64,000 nucleotides of DNA, from NCBI RefSeq assembly GCF_001729745.1, contig NZ_CP017186.1:2790001-2854000 (forward strand). Direction: 5' to 3'. Shown in pieces: positions 58,394-64,000 of the stretch; positions within the stretch are counted from its first letter, which is position 1; each line of letters begins with the position of its first letter. The stretch is from Enterobacter hormaechei subsp. hoffmannii. GTDB lineage: Bacteria > Pseudomonadota > Gammaproteobacteria > Enterobacterales > Enterobacteriaceae. Made by a program: the position numbers and the translations under genes. The notes under the pieces were generated by a model that saw nothing but the letters and a program-made list of their open reading frames with translations, ran no database searches and was not told the origin of the DNA.

Positions 58394-59398
58394 ATGAAAT
58401 TTCTGGTTACGGGCGCGGCGGGCTTTATCGGTTCTCATGTCAGCAAGCGCCTGCTTGATGCAGGGCATGAAGTTGTTGGGATTGATAATCTGAATGATTA
58501 CTATGACCCAAACCTCAAGCTCGCTCGCCTCGATCTGCTCAAATCCGAGAGTTTCACCTTCCACAAGCTGGACTTAGCGGACCGTGAGGGCATGGCCGCG
58601 CTCTTCGCTGAGGAGAAATTTGACCGCGTGATCCATCTTGCCGCCCAGGCGGGTGTGCGTTACTCTCTGGAAAACCCGCATGCCTATGCAGATGCGAACC
58701 TGGTAGGTCACCTGAACGTGCTGGAAGGCTGTCGCCACAACAAGGTTCAGCATCTTCTGTATGCATCATCCAGCTCTGTTTACGGCCTCAACCGTAAGAT
58801 GCCGTTTTCTACTGACGACTCCGTAGACCATCCGGTATCCCTGTATGCCGCAACCAAAAAAGCCAATGAGCTGATGTCGCATACCTATTCGCATCTGTAT
58901 AACCTGCCGACCACTGGCCTGCGCTTCTTTACCGTCTATGGCCCGTGGGGACGCCCGGACATGGCGCTGTTCAAATTCACCAAAGCCATGATTGACGGCA
59001 ACAGCATCGACGTATACAACTACGGCAAGATGAAGCGCGACTTCACCTATATCGATGATATTGCGGAGGCGATTATTCGCCTACAGGACGTCATTCCTCA
59101 GGCCGATGCCGACTGGACGGTCGAAACCGGTTCGCCAGCAACCAGCTCTGCCCCGTATCGCGTGTATAACATCGGTAACAGTTCACCTGTCGAACTGATG
59201 GATTACATCACTGCGCTTGAAGAGGCGCTGGGCAAAGAAGCGGTGAAAAATATGATGCCGATCCAGCCGGGGGACGTGCTGGAGACCAGTGCGGACACCA
59301 AAGCGCTGTATGACGTTATTGGGTTTAAACCACAAACCTCAGTCAAAGAAGGCGTGAAAAACTTCGTCGACTGGTACCGCAACTTCTATAACGTTTAA
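58394..59398 (+). CDS. uge: UDP-glucuronate/galacturonate 4-epimerase Uge
   Basis: Uge interconverts UDP-glucuronate and UDP-galacturonate, using the product of Ugd. It is a 334-residue SDR enzyme with the NAD motif [12 protein letters not shown], the catalytic SSSSVYG and YAATKKANE, and the family-typical [13 protein letters not shown] near residue 38. I place the start at ATG 58394 ([10 protein letters not shown]) behind GAGGGAAG; the frame continues to 58382. In Klebsiella, uge is needed for core LPS and capsule. It converges on ugd, with which it shares a terminator. Confidence 0.92.
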   Translation: MKFLVTGAAGFIGSHVSKRLLDAGHEVVGIDNLNDYYDPNLKLARLDLLKSESFTFHKLDLADREGMAALFAEEKFDRVIHLAAQAGVRYSLENPHAYADANLVGHLNVLEGCRHNKVQHLLYASSSSVYGLNRKMPFSTDDSVDHPVSLYAATKKANELMSHTYSHLYNLPTTGLRFFTVYGPWGRPDMALFKFTKAMIDGNSIDVYNYGKMKRDFTYIDDIAEAIIRLQDVIPQADADWTVETGSPATSSAPYRVYNIGNSSPVELMDYITALEEALGKEAVKNMMPIQPGDVLETSADTKALYDVIGFKPQTSVKEGVKNFVDWYRNFYNV

Positions 59399-59400
59399 AA

Positions 59401-59432
59401 ACAAAAAACCCGGCACAGTGCCGGGTTTTTTT
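59401..59432. terminator. Bidirectional terminator between uge and ugd
   Basis: AAAAAACCCGGCAC and GTGCCGGGTTTTTTT form a long stem with A- and T-runs on both sides. Confidence 0.92.
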
Positions 59433-59447
59433 ATATCACGATTTTGA

Positions 59448-60614
59448 TCAGTCGCTGCCGAACAAATCGCGGGTATAGACTTTATCTTTCACGTCCGCCA
59501 GCTCTTCCGCCATACGGTTGGAGATAATCACGTCCGCTTCTTTCTTAAACGCATCCAGATCGCGGATCACACGCGAATGGAAGAACTCGTCTTCTTGCAT
59601 GGCCGGTTCATAAATAATGACCTGTACGCCCTTCGCCTTAATACGCTTCATGATCCCCTGAATGGAAGAAGCGCGGAAGTTATCGGAACCACTCTTCATG
59701 ATCAGGCGATACACGCCCACCACTTTCGGCTGACGCGCGAGAATAGAATCTGAGATGAAGTCTTTACGCGTGCGGTTGGCATCCACAATGGCGGAAATCA
59801 GGTTGTTCGGCACCGCCTGATAGTTAGCCAGCAGTTGCTTGGTGTCTTTTGGCAGACAGTAGCCGCCGTAGCCAAATGACGGGTTGTTGTAGTGGTTACC
59901 GATACGTGGGTCGAGACACACGCCTTCGATGATCTGACGGGTGTTCAGACCTAAGCTCTCGGCATAGCTGTCAAGTTCGTTGAAGTAAGCCACACGCATC
60001 GCCAGATAGGTATTGGCGAAGAGCTTAATGGCCTCTGCCTCGGTTGAATCGGTGAACAGGACCGGAATATCTTTTTTGATCGCGCCTTCCTGAAGCAACG
60101 CAGCAAAACGTTCTGCACGCTCGGAACGCTCGCCAATCACGATACGGGATGGGTGCAGGTTATCGTATAACGCCCTGCCCTCGCGGAGAAATTCCGGCGA
60201 GAAGAAGACATTATCAATACCCAACTCTTCTTTAATCGATTTGGTGAAACCCACTGGAATTGTCGACTTGATGATCATCACTGCGTTCGGGTTGATTGCC
60301 GTAACATCTTTAATCACCGCTTCAACGGTAGAGGTATTGAAGTAGTTGGTTTTAGGATCGTAGTCGGTTGGCGTGGCGATGATGACGAAATCCGCATCGC
60401 GGTAAGCATCTTCTTTGTCCGTGGTAGCGCGGAAGTTCAGCGGTTTGGTCGCGAGGTATTCTTCAATTTCTTTATCGACGATCGGGGACTTCTTCTGGTT
60501 AAGCATGTCCACTTTTGCCTGCATGATATCCAGCGCAACCACTTCATGGTTTTGTGCAATCAGAATACCGTTTGAGAGACCAACATAGCCTGTTCCGGAG
60601 ATGGTTATTTTCAT
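59448..60614 (-). CDS. ugd: UDP-glucose 6-dehydrogenase Ugd
   Basis: Ugd oxidises UDP-glucose to UDP-glucuronate with two NAD. The 388-residue product has the NAD motif [12 protein letters not shown], the catalytic Cys in [13 protein letters not shown] and a typical C-terminal nucleotide-sugar domain; E. coli Ugd also has 388 residues. UDP-glucuronate feeds Uge and, elsewhere, L-Ara4N and colanic acid synthesis. It lies 239 bases downstream of rmlA; that gap is AT-rich and may hold its own promoter. Confidence 0.96.
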   Translation of the reverse strand: MKITISGTGYVGLSNGILIAQNHEVVALDIMQAKVDMLNQKKSPIVDKEIEEYLATKPLNFRATTDKEDAYRDADFVIIATPTDYDPKTNYFNTSTVEAVIKDVTAINPNAVMIIKSTIPVGFTKSIKEELGIDNVFFSPEFLREGRALYDNLHPSRIVIGERSERAERFAALLQEGAIKKDIPVLFTDSTEAEAIKLFANTYLAMRVAYFNELDSYAESLGLNTRQIIEGVCLDPRIGNHYNNPSFGYGGYCLPKDTKQLLANYQAVPNNLISAIVDANRTRKDFISDSILARQPKVVGVYRLIMKSGSDNFRASSIQGIMKRIKAKGVQVIIYEPAMQEDEFFHSRVIRDLDAFKKEADVIISNRMAEELADVKDKVYTRDLFGSD

Positions 60615-60853
60615 TTGTTTGACTTCTACACGTTTGAGTTTTTGATGACCATAACACAGTCACCACAATGATTAACTAAGCGTTTTTTATCGCTAACCTT
60701 CATTCGCTGTCAAGGTTTCAGGTTTTTTGAAAAATGTTTTTGCTCAACAAAAAGTCCTGTCGTAACACTAAGCAAAGTACCTGTTTTACAGCGACAATAA
60801 GACGTTGAAGGGCAGTCGAGAGCAAGCAGAGGAAAACTGCTTACTTCGTCAAA

Positions 60854-61735
60854 TCAGACTAATCCCTTGATCAGATTCAGCAGATACTGACCATACCCTG
60901 TCTTTTTCAATGGTTCAGCGAGTACCCGAAGTTGTTCGGCATCAATAAAACCTCGTCGGAACGCAATCTCTTCAGGACATGAAACTTTTAGCCCCTGTCG
61001 CTCTTCAATTGTGGCGATAAAATTGCTTGCCTCGATCATACTCTGATGCGTTCCGGTATCCAGCCAGGCGTAACCGCGCCTCATCATCGCGACAGACAAT
61101 CGTCCCTGCTGCATATAGATGCGGTTGATGTCGGTAATTTCGAGTTCACCTCGCTCGGACGGCGTTAAACTTTTGGCCATCTCAACCACATCGTTGTCGT
61201 AAAAATAAAGACCGGTTATTGCGTAATTACTCTTGGGTTGCTGAGGCTTCTCCTCAAGACCAATTGCAGCACCGTCTTTATCAAACTCAACGACGCCATA
61301 GCGTTCCGGGTCGCTGACATGATAGGCGAATACGGTCGCACCCTCTTGCTGGCTTGCTGCGCCTTCAAGCAGTCTGGGGAGATCGTGTCCGTAAAAAATA
61401 TTATCGCCTAATACCAGCGCACAATTATCCTCACCGATAAACTCTTCACCCAGAATAAAAGCTTGTGCCAGTCCATCAGGACTTGGTTGCACTTTATACT
61501 GGATATGCAATCCCCACTGACTACCGTTTCCGAGCAGTTGTTCAAAACGCGGAGTGTCCTGAGGCGTGCTGATAATCAGAATATCCCGTATACCTGCCAG
61601 CATAAGCGTAGAGAGCGGATAATAGATCATTGGCTTATCGTAAATTGGCAACAATTGCTTACTTACGGCCATTGTCACGGGATAAAGACGTGTACCCGAT
61701 CCGCCAGCTAATATAATCCCTTTACGTTTCGTCAT
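60854..61735 (-). CDS. rfbA: Glucose-1-phosphate thymidylyltransferase RmlA
   Basis: RmlA (RfbA) makes dTDP-glucose from glucose 1-phosphate and dTTP. The 293-residue product has the nucleotidyltransferase signature [14 protein letters not shown] and the active-site blocks [13 protein letters not shown] and [13 protein letters not shown]. Its ATG directly abuts the rmlB stop, so the two form one unit. rmlC and rmlD do not follow: the next gene is ugd. Confidence 0.94.
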   Translation of the reverse strand: MTKRKGIILAGGSGTRLYPVTMAVSKQLLPIYDKPMIYYPLSTLMLAGIRDILIISTPQDTPRFEQLLGNGSQWGLHIQYKVQPSPDGLAQAFILGEEFIGEDNCALVLGDNIFYGHDLPRLLEGAASQQEGATVFAYHVSDPERYGVVEFDKDGAAIGLEEKPQQPKSNYAITGLYFYDNDVVEMAKSLTPSERGELEITDINRIYMQQGRLSVAMMRRGYAWLDTGTHQSMIEASNFIATIEERQGLKVSCPEEIAFRRGFIDAEQLRVLAEPLKKTGYGQYLLNLIKGLV

Positions 61736-62821
61736 TTACTTACGCTCCCCATAATTCTGCTCAATCCAGCTCTTATAGGCGCCACTTTTCACATTCAATA
61801 CCCACTCCTGGTTATTTAAATACCATTCAACCGTTTTACGGATGCCGCTTTCAAAGGTTTCCACAGGAGTCCATCCGAGCTCGTCGCTAATTTTATGAGC
61901 ATCAATTGCATAACGTTTGTCGTGTCCAGGACGATCCGCTACATAAGTAATTTGTGCGCGATAGGATGTTTCTTTCGGTACCATGTCATCGAGCAGATCA
62001 CAAATGGTCTGAACGACTTCAATATTTTTCTTCTCGTTATGGCCGCCAATATTATAGGTTTCGCCCGGCTTACCCGTGGTCAGAACCGTATACAGTGCAC
62101 GAGCATGATCTTCAACGTATAACCAGTCACGGATTTGATCGCCCTTACCGTAAATCGGCAATGGTTTATTATCCAGCGCATTAAGGATAACAAGAGGGAT
62201 CAGCTTTTCAGGAAAGTGGTATGGGCCATAATTATTCGAACAATTTGTCACAATCCCAGGTAAACCATAGGTGCGTATCCAGGCTCGAACTAAATGGTCG
62301 CTGGACGCTTTTGACGCTGAGTAAGGGCTGCTTGGCTGGTACGCTGTGTTCTCGGTAAACAGCGGTAACGGGGTGGAATCAGAATGTTCATCGGGATGAG
62401 GCAGATCGCCGTAAACCTCATCAGTTGAAATGTGATGGAAACGGAAAGTAGATTTTGCTGTCTCATCCAGTGAAGACCAGTAAGCACGGCTCGTTTCTAA
62501 CAGGTTATACGTGCCAACAATATTGGTTTCAATAAACGCAGCGGGACCGGTAATAGAACGGTCGACATGGCTCTCGGCAGCCAGGTGCATTACCGCATCA
62601 GGCTGATGGGTAGCAAAAATACGCGCCATTGCCTCTTTATCACATATATCGGCATGCTCAAAAACATAGCGCTCGCTATCGCTTACTTCACGCAAGGATT
62701 CCAGATTACCGGCATAGGTCAATTTATCAACGTTAACAACGCTATCCCGAGTATTGCTAATAATATGTCGGATAACCGCGGAACCGATAAAACCGGCACC
62801 GCCAGTAACTAGAATTTTCAC
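61736..62821 (-). CDS. rfbB: dTDP-glucose 4,6-dehydratase RmlB
   Basis: RmlB (RfbB) turns dTDP-glucose into dTDP-4-keto-6-deoxyglucose. The 361-residue SDR enzyme has the NAD motif [12 protein letters not shown], the catalytic Thr-Asp-Glu in [12 protein letters not shown], and [12 protein letters not shown]. The length matches O-antigen RmlB rather than RffG (355). It is the first gene after gnd on this strand. GC here looks somewhat lower than in the his operon, as is usual for surface-sugar genes. Confidence 0.94.
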   Translation of the reverse strand: MKILVTGGAGFIGSAVIRHIISNTRDSVVNVDKLTYAGNLESLREVSDSERYVFEHADICDKEAMARIFATHQPDAVMHLAAESHVDRSITGPAAFIETNIVGTYNLLETSRAYWSSLDETAKSTFRFHHISTDEVYGDLPHPDEHSDSTPLPLFTENTAYQPSSPYSASKASSDHLVRAWIRTYGLPGIVTNCSNNYGPYHFPEKLIPLVILNALDNKPLPIYGKGDQIRDWLYVEDHARALYTVLTTGKPGETYNIGGHNEKKNIEVVQTICDLLDDMVPKETSYRAQITYVADRPGHDKRYAIDAHKISDELGWTPVETFESGIRKTVEWYLNNQEWVLNVKSGAYKSWIEQNYGERK

Positions 62822-62860
62822 GCAATCTATTCCATTAAACAGTAGGTGGATCGGGTAAGA

Positions 62861-62889
62861 TAAAAAAGCCCGGTATCGCTACCGGGCTT
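62861..62889 (-). terminator. Terminator of gnd
   Basis: AAGCCCGGTA and TACCGGGCTT (62866-62889) form a stem followed on the minus strand by TTTTTTA, 22 bases after the gnd stop. Confidence 0.9.
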
Positions 62890-62910
62890 GATGGCATGGC
62901 TAACCGTATA

Positions 62911-64000
62911 TTAATCCAGCCATTCGGTGTGGAACACACCTTCTTTATCCGTACGCTTATAAGTATGCGCACCGAAGTAGTCACGCTGTGCCTGAATCAG
63001 GTTCGCTGGCAGAACGGCAGCACGATAGCTGTCGTAGTACGCCACCGCAGCGGAGAAGGTTGGAACCGGGATACCATTCTGCACCGCGTACGCAACAACA
63101 TCACGCAGCGCCTGCTGATATTCGTCTGCAATCTGCTTGAAGTAAGGCGCCAGCAGAAGGTTGGCGATACCCGCATTTTCAGCATAGGCATCGGTGATTT
63201 TTTGCAGGAACTGGGCGCGAATGATACAGCCGGCACGGAAGATCTTCGCAATCTCACCGTAGTTCTGATCCCAGTTGTTCTCGTCTGAAGCTGCACGCAG
63301 CTGAGAGAAGCCCTGCGCGTAAGAGACGATTTTACCCAGGTACAGTGCACGACGGACTTTTTCAACGAATTCAGCTTTGTCACCAGCTGGTTTAGCCTGC
63401 GGGCCGGACAACACTTTGGATGCCGCAACGCGCTGCTCTTTCAGAGAAGAGATATAACGTGCAAATACGGATTCGGTGATCAGAGATAATGGCTCACCCA
63501 GATCCAGAGAGCTCTGGCTGGTCCATTTACCGGTACCTTTGTTCGCCGCTTCATCCAGAATCACATCAACCAGGTATTTACCCTCTTCATCTTTCTTGGT
63601 GAAGATATCTTTGGTGATGTCGATCAGGTAGCTGTTCAGCTCGCCTTTGTTCCACTCGGTGAAGGTCTTTGCGAGCTCCTCGTTGGAGAGATTCAGACCG
63701 CCCTTCAGCAGAGAGTAGGCTTCAGCAATCAGCTGCATATCGCCGTATTCAATGCCGTTGTGAACCATTTTCACGTAATGACCAGCGCCATCAGGACCGA
63801 TATAGGTCACGCACGGCTCGCCGTCTTCAGCTACGGCTGCGATTTTAGTCAGGATTGGCGCAACCAATTCGTACGCTTCTTTCTGACCGCCAGGCATGAT
63901 TGATGGACCTTTCAGAGCGCCCTCTTCACCACCGGATACGCCGGTACCAATGAAGTTGAAACCTTCAGCAGACAGTTCACGGTTACGACGAATGGTGTCC
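62911..64000 (-). CDS. gnd: 6-phosphogluconate dehydrogenase Gnd, N-terminus cut by the window
   Basis: Gnd oxidatively decarboxylates 6-phosphogluconate to ribulose 5-phosphate. The window holds the last 362 or so of about 468 codons; the frame runs off the right edge. The visible part includes [23 protein letters not shown] and the catalytic lysine region [17 protein letters not shown], then the all-helical domain and the C-terminus GVFHTEWLD. An internal ATG at 63897 is not the true start. Gnd marks the edge of the O-antigen/capsule cluster, which presumably continues to the right. Confidence 0.96.
   Translation of the reverse strand, partial: DTIRRNRELSAEGFNFIGTGVSGGEEGALKGPSIMPGGQKEAYELVAPILTKIAAVAEDGEPCVTYIGPDGAGHYVKMVHNGIEYGDMQLIAEAYSLLKGGLNLSNEELAKTFTEWNKGELNSYLIDITKDIFTKKDEEGKYLVDVILDEAANKGTGKWTSQSSLDLGEPLSLITESVFARYISSLKEQRVAASKVLSGPQAKPAGDKAEFVEKVRRALYLGKIVSYAQGFSQLRAASDENNWDQNYGEIAKIFRAGCIIRAQFLQKITDAYAENAGIANLLLAPYFKQIADEYQQALRDVVAYAVQNGIPVPTFSAAVAYYDSYRAAVLPANLIQAQRDYFGAHTYKRTDKEGVFHTEWLD

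Overview
The window looks like chromosome from an Enterobacteriaceae member of the Enterobacter / Lelliottia / Klebsiella group, most likely an Enterobacter cloacae-complex type. The reasons are moderately high GC, E. coli-like proteins in the order sbmC-dacD-sbcB-plaP-yeeY-yeeZ-his operon-wzzB, four identical tRNA-Asn genes, a chromosomal aerobactin locus, and REP/BIME repeats. Both ends are cut inside genes: a flavoprotein reductase on the left and gnd on the right. No insertion sequence, integrase or CRISPR array was seen.

Layout. (1) 1-6.0 kb: an anaerobic C4-dicarboxylate module. A cut old-yellow-enzyme/FMN-bind protein (probable cytoplasmic NADH:fumarate reductase) diverges from a DASS antiporter and a class I fumarase; a perfect FNR palindrome lies between them. 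An atypical LysR regulator follows. (2) 6.1-10.7 kb: an exported serine hydrolase, a CitA-type citrate/H+ symporter, an orphan ModA-like binding protein and a LysR regulator. (3) 10.9-21.0 kb: mtfA, then the aerobactin locus shiF / iucABCD-iutA behind probable Fur boxes. (4) 21.2-24.8 kb: tRNA-Asn, cbl, nac (with a sigma-54 promoter and an upstream NtrC site), tRNA-Asn and ldtA. (5) 24.8-34.1 kb: an accessory envelope block. It holds a P2-type cation ATPase, a UspA protein, a 36-residue membrane protein, an RND efflux pair translationally coupled to an acyltransferase, and a convergent pagP. (6) 34.4-41.1 kb: shiA, amn, an M24B aminopeptidase P, tRNA-Asn, yeeO, tRNA-Asn. (7) 41.2-49.8 kb: tmaR, yeeA, sbmC (LexA box), dacD, sbcB, plaP, yeeY, yeeZ. 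(8) 49.9-57.2 kb: the his operon with leader peptide and attenuator. (9) 57.2-64 kb: surface-polysaccharide genes wzzB, uge, ugd, rmlA, rmlB and gnd.

How the parts work together. Region 1 could take up malate, tartrate, citrate or fumarate, convert malate to fumarate, and reduce fumarate with NADH in the cytoplasm while exporting succinate. Regions 3 and 4 carry Fur-controlled iron acquisition and NtrC-controlled nitrogen and sulfur regulators. Region 5 looks like an envelope-stress and efflux locus. Region 9 supplies UDP-glucuronate, UDP-galacturonate and a dTDP-4-keto-6-deoxyglucose precursor for surface glycans, plus O-chain length control.

Limits. All family assignments come from reading the sequence and from memory of homologues; no database search was run. 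The points most worth a second look are the fumarate-reductase module, the pump-acyltransferase-PagP block with its small membrane protein, the ATPase lacking the usual M6 acidic residues, the REP-encoded tail of LdtA, and the apparent rearrangement between tRNA-Asn copies.
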